In this document: positions 35,284-44,196 of the stretch, one piece after another | Numbering within the stretch: position 1 is the stretch's first letter | How the letters are laid out: each line of letters starts with the position of its first letter | Source of the DNA: Clostridium sp. C2-6-12 | GTDB lineage: Bacteria; Bacillota; Clostridia; Clostridiales; Clostridiaceae | Direction of reading: 5' to 3' | Assembly: GCF_009928485.1 (NCBI RefSeq) | Contig: NZ_JAABNP010000007.1 | Coordinates: 124,001 to 188,000 of the forward strand | DNA: 64,000 nucleotides | Program-made: the position numbers and the translations under genes | Notes under the pieces: model-generated | The model's input: the letters and a program-made list of their open reading frames with translations, nothing else | Told to the model about the DNA's origin: nothing | The model's database searches: none

Positions 35284-36033
35284 CTATTCATTTATCTCAC
35301 TTTCAATATATGTAGCTGTTTTTTCTTTCTTTTTATTAAAGTTACTAACTACAAATGTTCCTAAAAATACCACAATTAATACTCCAAAAAACAATGCTTC
35401 TGGTATTTCAATACCAAATATAGTACCACCTAAATTTAATCCTATTAAGGCTATTAATATATAAGCCGTCTTCTCAAGTTCTGGTACTCTTTGTATTAAA
35501 GAAACAAATACTTGTGCTACACCTCTCATCATTAGGATTCCAAAAACTGCTCCTAAAAATAATACCCAAACTTTGTCACTTAATGCAAGTGCTGCTGCAA
35601 CTGAATCTATGCTAAATACTATATCCATTGCTTCTACGCTTATAACTGTAGCCCATAATCCCTTACTTGCTGCCTTAGACACACTACCATTACTTTCTTC
35701 ACCGCTGTTAAATAAACCTTTATAAGCCATATATATTAAGTAAATAGCTCCTAGAGCTTTTATCCATGCAAATTTAATTAAATAGGTACCAATTCCTATA
35801 ACTAAAAATCTAAAAATATATGCACCCCAAATTCCATAGGTAAGTGCTTTCTTTTGTTCTTTGGGAGGCAAATGCTTGACCATCATTGCCAGAACTAAAG
35901 CATTATCCGCTGAAAGTAGCCCCTCTAATAATAGCAATAATAATATAGTTGATATACCAGATACTGTGAATGCCCCTTCAAAATTTGATAATGAAAAAAA
36001 TTGGCTATAATTATCTATTATACTTTGTAACAT
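35284..36033 (-). CDS. TerC-family integral membrane protein
   Basis: A 249-residue protein with seven or so hydrophobic helices. TerC motifs are LEGLLSADNALVLAMMVKHLP near residue 35-55 and SVEAMDIVFSIDSVAAALAL near 130-150. The acidic residues in these two segments form the presumed metal site. Members export manganese or protect against tellurite and metal stress. It has its own promoter upstream (36144-36172) and about 110 nt of leader. No neighbouring gene in a common operon. Confidence 0.92.
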   Translation of the reverse strand: MLQSIIDNYSQFFSLSNFEGAFTVSGISTILLLLLLEGLLSADNALVLAMMVKHLPPKEQKKALTYGIWGAYIFRFLVIGIGTYLIKFAWIKALGAIYLIYMAYKGLFNSGEESNGSVSKAASKGLWATVISVEAMDIVFSIDSVAAALALSDKVWVLFLGAVFGILMMRGVAQVFVSLIQRVPELEKTAYILIALIGLNLGGTIFGIEIPEALFFGVLIVVFLGTFVVSNFNKKKEKTATYIESEINE

Positions 36034-36143
36034 ATTTCTTTTTACTCCTTTAGCTTATTGAATTCTTATATAAACTTGTTGATAAAAAATCTTCTACATA
36101 GGTTGTTTTTATTAGTTAATCCTTTGTAACCTAATTACCTTCA

Positions 36144-36172
36144 TTATTATATAAAATTTAATAGATTGTCAA
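36144..36172 (-). promoter_or_regulatory. Promoter of terC
   Basis: Minus strand TTGACA, 17 bp, TAATAA (a TATAAT hexamer overlaps at 15-bp spacing). It leaves a leader of roughly 100 nt in which I find no recognisable riboswitch. Confidence 0.65.
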
Positions 36173-36340
36173 AAAGCTTTACTTATCTTATATTCTTCTT
36201 AATCTATTTTACCATAATATAAATAAATATAAATAATACCTTCTTATTCTTTATCATAGAATATGAATTTTTCAACTTCCCATAAAGCTCTAAGCATAAT
36301 TATATATTAGAATTATTGATTGTTTCTATTACAAAGCCTT

Positions 36341-36434
36341 AAACTACCATAGAATTTTCACTAGGTTTCATCATCGCCTTTGGAGTAAAACCAAAACTAT
36401 GAAATAAAGAAGGAACTGTTAACATTGTGAAATA
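36341..36434. pseudogene. Relic of a lysR/nitroreductase pair (internal deletion)
   Basis: Bases 36341-36402, read on the minus strand, encode FHSFGFTPKAMMKPSENSMV before a stop. This matches the LysR protein encoded at 44197-45096 (FQSFGFTPKVIMKPSESTMV). Bases 36405-36434 on the plus strand encode KEGTVNIVK-stop, the exact C-terminus of the nitroreductase at 45374-45934. Order and orientation are the same as in the intact pair, so this is a second copy in which about 1.4 kb between the two points has been lost. The remainder of the 484-bp gap holds the terC promoter and a terminator. Confidence 0.85.
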
Positions 36435-36440
36435 AAAATT

Positions 36441-36485
36441 AGAGATCTGAAAATAACTTTTGATTTTACTTATTTTCAGGTCTCT
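36441..36485. terminator. Terminator of the aminopeptidase gene
   Basis: Sixteen-base arms (36441-36456, 36470-36485) with one G-U pair. On the minus strand it is followed by AATTTTTATTTC. It lies just after the pepA stop and just after the nitroreductase relic. Confidence 0.85.
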
Positions 36486-36517
36486 AATTTGAAACTTATA
36501 TTATATTAATCCTATTA

Positions 36518-37993
36518 TTATTTTATAGTCTCTGCTTTGGCCAAATAGTAAAGAGTCCTTACACCAACTCCTGTTCCACCTTTAGAATAATAACCTTCAT
36601 CCTTTTCAGTCCATGATGTTCCTGCAATATCTAAATGCAGCCAAGGTTTATTTTGAACAAATTCACCTATAAATAATCCAGCAGTAATCGTACCAGCATA
36701 CCTTCCTCCAGTATTTTTCAAATCTGCTATATCAGATTTAATAAGCTTTTTATACTCATCAAAAGTTGGTAATCTCCACACTTTTTCATCTGCTTTGAAA
36801 GATGCATCTTCTAATTTAGCATAAAGCTCATCATCATTGCCTACTACTGCTGTAGTAGTAAGTCCAAGTGCAACTAAAGCAGCACCTGTTAAAGTAGCTA
36901 CATCAATAACCTTATTAACTTTTTCCTTTTCAATTATATAATGTACTGCATCTATAAGAGTAAGTCTTCCTTCTGCATCTGTATTTAAAACTTCAATATA
37001 TTTACCAGCCATAGAACCAATTATATCTCCAGGTTTATAAGCTCTTCCAGATATTAAATTTTCACAGGCAGCAATTACACCTATAACATTTATCTTTAAC
37101 TTTTTCTTTGCAATAGCACTTATTGCTCCAATAATTGTTGCTGCTCCTCCCATATCAGATTTCATTGTATCCATTCCACTTGTTGGCTTTATTGAATATC
37201 CGCCTGAATCATAAGTAAGTCCTTTTCCAACAAGACCTAAAATACTGTCTTTTCCAGATTTATCTCCAAAATATCTCATTACAATAAATTTAGGTGGAAG
37301 TTCTGAACCTTTAGCTACTGATAAAAAAGCTTCCATTCCAAGTTCATTAATTTTAGCTTCATCAAATACTTCAACTTCAAAGCCATATTTACTGCCAGAA
37401 TTTATAACAGCCTCTGCAAGAGTCTCTGGATATAATACATTAGCAGGCTCATTTACTAAATCCCTTGCTAATTTAGTTGTTTCAACAAGTAGAACAGCTT
37501 CATCCATAAATTCTTTTATTAAATTTATATCTTCATTATCTTCTGTGGAAAGGCTGACCTCAATTTCCAAATTCTCATTATTTTCTGATTTATATTTATC
37601 AAATTTATATTCTCCAAAGCCAATTCCTTCTGTTATAGCTTTTATAATTTCTTCAATTGATAGCTTTTCACTACCTATGATCTTTAAAGCTATCTTCTTA
37701 TCCTTTAATGAAATAGCTTTTTTTATTGCCTTTCCAAAAGAAGTTCTTATAATTTCTGTAGTTAATTCATCTTTTCCACCAAGTCCAATAAATAATATAT
37801 CTTGAACTCCGCTTTCAGTTGTGTTTATGGTTGAACATATTTCTCCAGCTTTACCTTTAAATTTATTACTACCTTTAAAGTGCTTATATATTGTATTAAG
37901 CTTCTCATCCTGTAAAGATTCATCTTCACTATAGATTGGTAGCATAACCAAATCAGCTTCATCATATTTTATACTATTGATTTTAAATTCCAT
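36518..37993 (-). CDS. pepA: Leucyl aminopeptidase, M17 family
   Basis: A 491-residue M17 metallopeptidase. The metal and catalytic core is in [20 protein letters not shown] (K/D ligands precede it in GLVGKG), [13 protein letters not shown] and the signature [13 protein letters not shown]. It starts behind GTGGAGG. It removes N-terminal residues from peptides in the cytoplasm as a hexamer. The promoter region contains a Fur-like palindrome, suggesting metal or redox control, unusual for this housekeeping-type enzyme. Confidence 0.95.
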   Translation of the reverse strand: MEFKINSIKYDEADLVMLPIYSEDESLQDEKLNTIYKHFKGSNKFKGKAGEICSTINTTESGVQDILFIGLGGKDELTTEIIRTSFGKAIKKAISLKDKKIALKIIGSEKLSIEEIIKAITEGIGFGEYKFDKYKSENNENLEIEVSLSTEDNEDINLIKEFMDEAVLLVETTKLARDLVNEPANVLYPETLAEAVINSGSKYGFEVEVFDEAKINELGMEAFLSVAKGSELPPKFIVMRYFGDKSGKDSILGLVGKGLTYDSGGYSIKPTSGMDTMKSDMGGAATIIGAISAIAKKKLKINVIGVIAACENLISGRAYKPGDIIGSMAGKYIEVLNTDAEGRLTLIDAVHYIIEKEKVNKVIDVATLTGAALVALGLTTTAVVGNDDELYAKLEDASFKADEKVWRLPTFDEYKKLIKSDIADLKNTGGRYAGTITAGLFIGEFVQNKPWLHLDIAGTSWTEKDEGYYSKGGTGVGVRTLYYLAKAETIK

Positions 37994-38070
37994 ATAGTTT
38001 CCTCCACTTCTAAAAATAAAACCAGCTGCATAATTCCAGCCTGATTTATTTCTTTTGTCATTGTAACAAG

Positions 38071-38101
38071 ATTATACCATATTTTTCTTTATTATTTGCA
38101 A
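38071..38101 (-). promoter_or_regulatory. Promoter of pepA
   Basis: Minus strand -10 TATAAT (38071-38076) with TTGCAA 19 bp upstream as a candidate -35. The Fur-like palindrome begins 5 bp further upstream. Confidence 0.55.
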
Positions 38102-38106
38102 TTTTT

Positions 38107-38121
38107 TGAGAATTATTCTCA
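38107..38121. promoter_or_regulatory. Fur-family-like 7-1-7 palindrome
   Basis: TGAGAATTATTCTCA is a perfect 7-1-7 inverted repeat of the form bound by Fur/PerR-family repressors (compare TGATAATNATTATCA). It lies next to the pepA promoter. The regulator is not in the window and the exact family member cannot be told. Confidence 0.5.
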
Positions 38122-38356
38122 TAATAAAAAATAAATTTAGCTTAAGTAAGTTTAATTTGGATTATCTATGATACACAATAATATGTTTCTTATTCTATTA
38201 TAAAATAAGTTTATTAACTTCTGAATTTGTGATACAATCAAGTGTAAAATTGCAAAAATACAATATAAATGATTATAATATTTAGCTTAATCCTATAAAC
38301 ACATTAAGGTAATAACTTAATACTTTTAGGTAGTTAGTTTAAATTTGGAGAAATAT

Positions 38357-38410
38357 ATGAATAATAAAAATATAGAGATGATCAAAAAGTTAATAGATGA
38401 AAAGAAATAA
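38357..38410 (+). CDS. Short leader peptide upstream of the ABC-F gene
   Basis: A 17-codon ORF, MNNKNIEMIKKLIDEKK, with a GGAG ribosome site 7 bp before its ATG. It is followed about 90 bp later by a strong hairpin and then the ABC-F gene. Antibiotic-responsive ABC-F genes are often controlled by ribosome stalling on such a leader. Not otherwise recognisable. The rest of the 594-bp gene-free interval 37994-38587 holds the pepA promoter region and AT-rich sequence. Confidence 0.5.
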   Translation: MNNKNIEMIKKLIDEKK

Positions 38411-38502
38411 AAACGAAATAATGCTAAACCCAAAAAAGTTATAGGCAGAATGTTATTGCAATGTGGAAGATCAACTCAATAAAAATTTCACATGTAAGTG
38501 GA

Positions 38503-38545
38503 TAACAATGACTGAACTTATTAATATTAAGTTCAGTCATTGTTA
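38503..38545 (+). terminator. Hairpin (possible attenuator) before the ABC-F gene
   Basis: Perfect 18-bp inverted repeat (38503-38520, 38528-38545) with a TTAATAT loop, 43 bp upstream of the ABC-F start. The following bases CTTAAG do not form a long U-tract, so it may act as a structure sequestering or insulating rather than as a classic terminator. Confidence 0.6.
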
Positions 38546-38587
38546 CTTAAGAAATACCTAAGAATTATAAAGCGAGGTACTAATAAT

Positions 38588-40327
38588 ATGATAAAAATTA
38601 ATAACTTATCCTACTCCTTTCCACAAAAAAATCTCTATAATAATATTTCTTTTACCTTAGAAGAAGACCAACATTGTGCTTTTATAGGTTCAAGTGGTAG
38701 TGGAAAAAGTACACTGATAGATATAATTATGAATCCTGATAACTATATGTTTGATGGCGACCTAGAGATAGCACCAAATTGTAAGATTGGATATGTAAGT
38801 CAATTTTCTAAACTAGACAATGCAGAAGAAACTACAGTTTTTGAGTATCTATGTGGAGATTATACTAAGCTTCAAGATGAAATAACTTGTCTTTGTGCTG
38901 AAATGGAAACATCTTCTGACATTGAAACTTTACTTGAAAAGTATCAAGAAGCCTTAGATACACTTGATGCAACCTTTGGAGATGATTTCGAAAGTGACCT
39001 TAATAAGAAATTAAATCTGGCAAATCTAAATAACCTTAAAGATTCTCTAATATCTGAACTTAGCGGTGGAGAATTTAAGCTTATTCAAGTGATTAAAGAA
39101 ATGCTAAGTAGACCGAACGTAATGATTATGGATGAACCTGATGTATTTTTAGATTTTGAAAATCTTAATGCTCTTAGAAATCTAATTAATTCTTACAAAG
39201 GAATAATGCTTGTTATAACTCACAACAGATTTTTATTAAATCATTGTTTTAATAAAATTATACACTTGGAAAATTATGAGCTTCAAGAATTCGATGGAAG
39301 TTATATCGATTATAACTTCTCATTACTTCAAAGTAAAATTGAATTGCAAGAACTTTCTATTGCTGATGATGAAGAAATTGAAAGAAACGAACGCATTATC
39401 AAAAGACTAAGAGATAGAGCAGAAGTTACTGGTGAAACTGCTGCTGGAAGATATCTGAAAGCTAGAATGAAATTTCAAGAAAGATTAGAAGCTCGTAGAA
39501 TAAAAATGCCATTTGTAGAAATTAAGCAACCTTATATCCGTTTAGCTACTGCTAATAAGGTGGAAGAAAAAATAGCTTTAAAAGTGAGTAATTACAGTGC
39601 TAGTTTTGATGATGTACTTTTAGAAAATGTTAACTTTGAGATTAATTCTAACGACAAAGTAGCTATCATAGGGTTAAATGGTACTGGTAAAACAACTTTA
39701 CTTAAAGACATCTTCAAAAATAATCATCCAGCTATAGAAATAGCTCCTGACATTGAAGTAGCTTATTTATCTCAGCTTCAAGGAGAAATATTAAATGATT
39801 CTAATACAATATTAGAAGAATTTTTAGAAGCAGGCTTTGAAACTTATGATGATGCAAAATCATATCTTTCAAACTATGATTTTGATGAAGAATTAGTTGA
39901 CCAAAAGATTGGATCTTTATCTGGTGGCGAAAAAAATATACTTCAATTAGCTAAAATTTCTGCAAGCAGAGCAAACATGCTGCTTTTAGATGAACCAACA
40001 AGCCATTTAGACACCTATTCACAAATGGCTCTTGAAAAAGCTATAGAAAGATATAATGGTGCAATTTTAATGGTGTCCCATGATTACTATTCTATAATAA
40101 ATTGTGTTGATTATGTTTTACTTATTGAAGATAAAACAATTAGAAAAATGAATATTAAAAAATTCAAAAAGATGATTTATGCAAAATACTTTGATAAAAA
40201 CTATTTAGAAATTGAACAAAAGAAAAAAGCTGTAGAAATGAACATAGCAGTTGCACTTCGAAATACTGATTTTGAACGAGCAAGAGAATTATCTGAAGAG
40301 CTTGAAGTGATTATTAAACAACTTTAA
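38588..40327 (+). CDS. ABC-F family ATPase (ribosome-acting)
   Basis: The start is the ATG at 38588, 10 bp after GAGG; the TTG-initiated longer frame lies in the hairpin. The product is 579 residues with two ABC domains and no membrane segments. Domain 1: Walker A GSSGSGKST (34-42), ELSGGEFKL, Walker B IMDEPDVFLD. Domain 2: GLNGTGKTTL, SLSGGEKNIL, LLLDEPTSHLD. Between them lies a basic, helical interdomain linker (RNERIIKRLRDRAEV). ABC-F proteins act on the ribosomal E-site; several give resistance to peptidyl-transferase antibiotics. The leader peptide and hairpin upstream favour an inducible resistance type, though a housekeeping member is possible. Confidence 0.88.
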   Translation: MIKINNLSYSFPQKNLYNNISFTLEEDQHCAFIGSSGSGKSTLIDIIMNPDNYMFDGDLEIAPNCKIGYVSQFSKLDNAEETTVFEYLCGDYTKLQDEITCLCAEMETSSDIETLLEKYQEALDTLDATFGDDFESDLNKKLNLANLNNLKDSLISELSGGEFKLIQVIKEMLSRPNVMIMDEPDVFLDFENLNALRNLINSYKGIMLVITHNRFLLNHCFNKIIHLENYELQEFDGSYIDYNFSLLQSKIELQELSIADDEEIERNERIIKRLRDRAEVTGETAAGRYLKARMKFQERLEARRIKMPFVEIKQPYIRLATANKVEEKIALKVSNYSASFDDVLLENVNFEINSNDKVAIIGLNGTGKTTLLKDIFKNNHPAIEIAPDIEVAYLSQLQGEILNDSNTILEEFLEAGFETYDDAKSYLSNYDFDEELVDQKIGSLSGGEKNILQLAKISASRANMLLLDEPTSHLDTYSQMALEKAIERYNGAILMVSHDYYSIINCVDYVLLIEDKTIRKMNIKKFKKMIYAKYFDKNYLEIEQKKKAVEMNIAVALRNTDFERARELSEELEVIIKQL

Positions 40328-40344
40328 ATTGATATATAAAAAAT

Positions 40345-40393
40345 GAGTAGCTTTGATAATTTTATTTACATTATCAAAACTACTCTTCTTTTT
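40345..40393. terminator. Bidirectional terminator after the ABC-F gene
   Basis: Arms GAGTAG, TTTGATAAT and complements around TTTATTTAC, with TTCTTTTT after it on the plus strand and a T-run on the minus strand. Serves both the ABC-F gene and the DUF5050 gene. Confidence 0.85.
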
Positions 40394-40509
40394 GTCCTTT
40401 AACCCCCAAGGATATCATTAACCACCATATAGTTAGTGAAAATCCCTTGAACTCAATCTTTTATCTTCCTATTACATCTTTATATGGTAAGAAATTTTCT
40501 AATATAATA

Positions 40510-41919
40510 TCATCTTTTGTAAAACATGCCATTAAAAAATATTTTATCCTTTAGAATCGTTATATTAGTTCCATACTCATTAGTAATTTTTTTAGATTTG
40601 CCTCCACTAACTGGAATTTTATAAAGCTTTTCATTGTCAGAATAATTTACATAATAAACATAATCATGACTTGCATTTATAAATGTAGCTTTGTTATTAG
40701 ATAATTTTGCTTTCCCAGTCCCATCTCCATTTATTTTATATAACTTAAGGTTATCTGACTTATTACTATAGAATACAGTATCTTCCAGTACAGTCATGAA
40801 TAAAGTTTCATCCTCACAAATTTTCGTATTCTCACTACCATCTAATTTCATTCTGTAGATTTTATATCCATCAGATATATTGGTGTAATAAATCCATTCA
40901 TTACTTACAGTCATATCTTCTGTAGCAGTAGAATTAAGCTTTATTCTGCAAGAACCATCTAATGATAGCTTATATATATTATTTAAATCAATTGAATATG
41001 AGTTAGTTCTTTTAACATAATATATCCAATTTCCCTCTACAAACATATTACCTGTTGGCTCATTGGCTATACATGTGTCTTCTGTTCCATCTTTTTTAAT
41101 TTTATTTATACTATGGTGAAAAGGATCTTTCCAATTGCTATAATAAATCCAGCCATCTACAAGATTAAGATTCCATACTCTATTGGGAATTACTTTTGTA
41201 TTATAACTTAAGTCGCACCAATCCTTCCTAGGAGAGTCATTTTTCTTCATTTTATATAAATAATCAGGAGCTGCTCCGTAAACATCTCCAACTCTGTTTA
41301 TATAATATATATAATCATCATCTTCAACAGCAATTCCATTATTTACAATATTACCTGATGAATTAGAAACCTTTGTATCATTATTTTTAGGAACATTTGA
41401 ATTGTTATAGCAGGTAAAGTTAAAATTATATATTTTGTCATAAGCTCCATATGAGTTTTGATCTATTCCATTAGATGAAGCTTTCTTTACAAAAATCATA
41501 ACTTTGTAATTACCTTCTGTTAGTGGATGACTATCTTCTATAATAAACTCCTTGTATGCAGGCATTGGATTTGAATATCCATTAGTTAATTCTGTGTATC
41601 TTTTATCATCTTCCTTAGCTATAAAAACTCTATATTGCACTGGATCATAGTTACCATAATCTGAATAAGCTCCGTCATACCTTGAGATCGTATTAATTTT
41701 AACTGTATCACCACTTATAACTGGATAATGGTCAACTCCTGCATATTCAACATAGGGGTTTTGCTTTTCAACTGATAATCCTGAAACAGTGCCAAAATCT
41801 GTATGTGCTAAATCTGTTCCCGATGTATCAGCTTTTGTACTAATGACACATGATATAAAAATTACTGCTACAATAGTAGTAACTAAAAAAATTTTATTAA
41901 TAACCTTTGTTGATCTCAT
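40510..41919 (-). CDS. Secreted DUF5050 domain protein
   Basis: A 469-residue protein with an N-terminal signal segment (residues ~8-28, ending near STKADTS). A beta-sandwich-like region follows (about 45-170). From ~200 onward come repeated blocks of the form IYYxNxxDxxxLYKxxxDGxxxxKL, for example WIYYSNWKD, WIYYVKRTN, WIYYTNISDGYKIYRMKLDG and VFYSNKSDNLKLYKINGDG. These are DUF5050 propeller-type repeats. It starts 13 bp after the amidase gene on the same strand, suggesting a joint cell-wall role. A fragment of a second copy lies at 62960-63070. Confidence 0.88.
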   Translation of the reverse strand: MRSTKVINKIFLVTTIVAVIFISCVISTKADTSGTDLAHTDFGTVSGLSVEKQNPYVEYAGVDHYPVISGDTVKINTISRYDGAYSDYGNYDPVQYRVFIAKEDDKRYTELTNGYSNPMPAYKEFIIEDSHPLTEGNYKVMIFVKKASSNGIDQNSYGAYDKIYNFNFTCYNNSNVPKNNDTKVSNSSGNIVNNGIAVEDDDYIYYINRVGDVYGAAPDYLYKMKKNDSPRKDWCDLSYNTKVIPNRVWNLNLVDGWIYYSNWKDPFHHSINKIKKDGTEDTCIANEPTGNMFVEGNWIYYVKRTNSYSIDLNNIYKLSLDGSCRIKLNSTATEDMTVSNEWIYYTNISDGYKIYRMKLDGSENTKICEDETLFMTVLEDTVFYSNKSDNLKLYKINGDGTGKAKLSNNKATFINASHDYVYYVNYSDNEKLYKIPVSGGKSKKITNEYGTNITILKDKIFFNGMFYKR

Positions 41920-41932
41920 TTATCCACCCTCC

Positions 41933-43029
41933 TTAAGTTTCTTTATTAAAATATTTATCTACAGCTCTAAGTGATGCATCTGCAACTTTCTGACTATTAA
42001 TTCTGTGCATCATCATCTTTGTATCACCATCATCACTCTGAACAGTACTTTCCATAAGCACTGCTGGGCACCATGCTGACGATAAAACTGCAAGATTTGG
42101 TCTATCCTGAAGTGGATAGGTATTAGTTTTTATAGTGCTGGATACTTCCCTCATAAGTATAGTAGCAAATTCTCTTCCTGGTTTTGGTGCAGTTGAATTA
42201 TATAGCACCGTAGTTCCTCTAAACATATGAACACATTGCATACTAACATCTAGTGGAAGTGAATTATTGTGTATTGAAAAAAATAAATCTGCATTTAAAA
42301 GATTTGCTGGATCTGTTCTCTCCAATAATCCTACATTAACATCATCATCTCTGGTTATATATACACGATATCCTGCTTTTTCAAGATTTTCTTTTACTCT
42401 TTTAGATATATCTAAATTTAACTGCTTCTCATAAGTAAAATTAGCTGTCGTTCCAAGCTCTGAACCTCCATGACCGGGATCAATAATTATTATTTTAGAA
42501 TTATCTTTAACTTTTTCTTCAAAAATAACATCTATAAAGGTTGTAAATTCATATTTATTATCTCCTAATTGAGAATATCTTCTTTTTACTGGATCGATCT
42601 AATATCTATTTTTCTAGCTGTCTCAATATGAACTTTTACTGTATTATTATCAAGTTTATCTAGCTTTATATCCTTTATATACTTATTGTCTTTCAAAATT
42701 GAATTAAAGTTATCAGCTGTACCAGTAACATCAACTTGTGAAATAGTTATTTCGACCTTATTGCCATTAATTGATTCAAAGTATTTAGGCTCTACTATAT
42801 ATTTTCTAATATCTCCTGCCTCAGATTCTGAACATGAACATGAAATTGGAATTCCTAGAGCTCCTTTATGCTCAACTTGATAATATTTAAAAGCATTCTG
42901 CTGTAAATCATACACTTTACAATTATTATCTTTTCTTGTATTAATAGTTTCTGCATTATAACAAGAAATAGGTAATATGAAAATACAGACTAATAACATT
43001 CCAAGGACCATACATATAAATTTTTTCAT
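41933..43029 (-). pseudogene. N-acetylmuramoyl-L-alanine amidase (AMIN + Amidase_3), interrupted by a frameshift
   Basis: From 43029 an ORF encodes a signal segment (MKKFICMVLGMLLVCIFILP) and an AMIN-like beta domain, and stops at 42586. An overlapping frame, one base off, opens just before 42600 and continues to 41933. It carries the Amidase_3 domain: IIDPGHGGSE, YEKQLNLDIS, LERTDPANL, FFSIHNN and the catalytic Glu in LMESTVQ. The zinc ligands and catalytic Glu are all present. The switch must occur within about 12 bases (42588-42600), equivalent to one missing base. So this is one gene broken by a single-base deletion, or a sequencing error, or a frameshift site. I see no obvious slippery heptamer. 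Confidence 0.85.
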
Positions 43030-43451
43030 AAATATTTATCCTCACTAAATTTTTCTCTATATTGCAAATAGATTTTGATTCTATTTTTTCATAGATTGCT
43101 CTTAACTATTCATTTAACTTTAAACAGGCTCATGATTTCAAGTTCTCTAAGTTTGATAAATAACATTAACTATTATTAATCATTTCAAAATATTATTGGG
43201 GACTATCCCTTGCTCTGCAAGGTGTTTTCTAATATCATGGTGCATAAAGTACTATACAAGAACATACTCAAGAGATTTAGCGCCTATTTCATTTAAAAGA
43301 CTTAATCAAGAAAATTATGTGTTGAATGTTGTCGAAAAGATGTTAATATAGAGACATGACCTCACTTGAATAAAGCAAACATTTAAAAAAATATTTATTA
43401 TTCATATAAAATTCAAGTAGGCAAATAAAACATATAAAAGGAGAAAAACTT
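43030..43451. other. Gene-free region between amidase and CAP genes
   Basis: 422 bp of divergent control region. It contains a small hairpin CCTTGC/GCAAGG (43208-43222) followed by TGTTTTCT, and a 38-codon open stretch (about 43175-43291 plus) with no start codon context or recognisable similarity. Promoters for both neighbours must be here but I could not assign them. Confidence 0.4.
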
Positions 43452-44120
43452 ATGATGAAGAAATCTTTAAGAAGAATGGTAACAGCAGCTATTGTAGCTA
43501 CAACAATTGGTAGTTTCTCATCAATAGGAGTATCTGCAGCAACTTTTGATTCAAATATAAATAATTATTACAATACAATTGCAAATAATTTCTTAAATAC
43601 AGGTTTGGTTATTCCAAATAATATTACAAGCACAGATAATTTAAAAAGTAACACTGCTACTAATAATACTTCTACAAGTGAAAATTCAGTTTATGTACAG
43701 GGGTTAGCTACACTTCCAACAAATTATTCAATAAATGTACAAGACTCTGACGAGCAAAAGATCCTTGAATTAATGAATGCAAAAAGAACAGAAGCTGGTC
43801 TTAAGCCACTTACTATGGATAATACATTAGTACAAGTAGCAAGATATAAGAGTGATAATATGATACAAAATAACTTTTTTAGTCACACAAATCCAGATGG
43901 AACTAAGTGGACAAACCGGTTACAAACAATAGGATATAAATATACTACATCAGGAGAAAATATTGCTTATAATACTTATGACCCAGTTGAATTATTCAAT
44001 CAATGGTGGAATTCACCAGGTCATAGAGCCAATATGATGAATACTTCCTATACTAAAGTTGGTATTGGAGTAATCCACGGAAACGGTAAGTATATGGGAA
44101 CACAAACATTTTCTAATTAA
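43452..44120 (+). CDS. Secreted CAP/SCP-domain protein (YkwD-like)
   Basis: A 222-residue protein. A signal peptide spans residues 1-~30 (MMKKSLRRMVTAAIVATTIG, cleavage after SVSAA). A Ser/Thr/Asn-rich linker follows, and a C-terminal CAP domain from ~97: ELMNAKRTEAGLKPL, FFSHTNPDGTKW, GENIAYN and WWNSPGHRANMM carry the conserved His and Glu residues. The ATG follows AAGGAG. Bacterial CAP proteins are secreted and of largely unknown function, many linked to sporulation or envelope stress. Single-gene unit with its own terminator. Confidence 0.92.
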   Translation: MMKKSLRRMVTAAIVATTIGSFSSIGVSAATFDSNINNYYNTIANNFLNTGLVIPNNITSTDNLKSNTATNNTSTSENSVYVQGLATLPTNYSINVQDSDEQKILELMNAKRTEAGLKPLTMDNTLVQVARYKSDNMIQNNFFSHTNPDGTKWTNRLQTIGYKYTTSGENIAYNTYDPVELFNQWWNSPGHRANMMNTSYTKVGIGVIHGNGKYMGTQTFSN

Positions 44121-44142
44121 TAATTATTGATGAATTTGAAGC

Positions 44143-44183
44143 GACTAGTTACTTAATTATAATTTTGTAACTAGTCTCTTTAC
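44143..44183 (+). terminator. Terminator of the CAP gene (family 1 hairpin)
   Basis: GACTAGTTAC and GTAACTAGTC arms with loop TTAATTATAATTTT, then TCTTTACTTTTG. Nearly the same hairpin occurs at 62566-62605. Confidence 0.75.
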
Positions 44184-44196
44184 TTTTGAAATTTAA

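Noticed and set aside
36034..36143. yybP-ykoY (manganese) riboswitch before terC
   Set aside because: Such switches often precede TerC-like genes, but the leader lacks the conserved GGGGAGUA-type helices and is only about 100 nt.
43175..43291. Short open stretch ending KNILKRFSAYFI on the plus strand
   Set aside because: No start codon with ribosome site and no recognised similarity; could be a relic but evidence is too thin.
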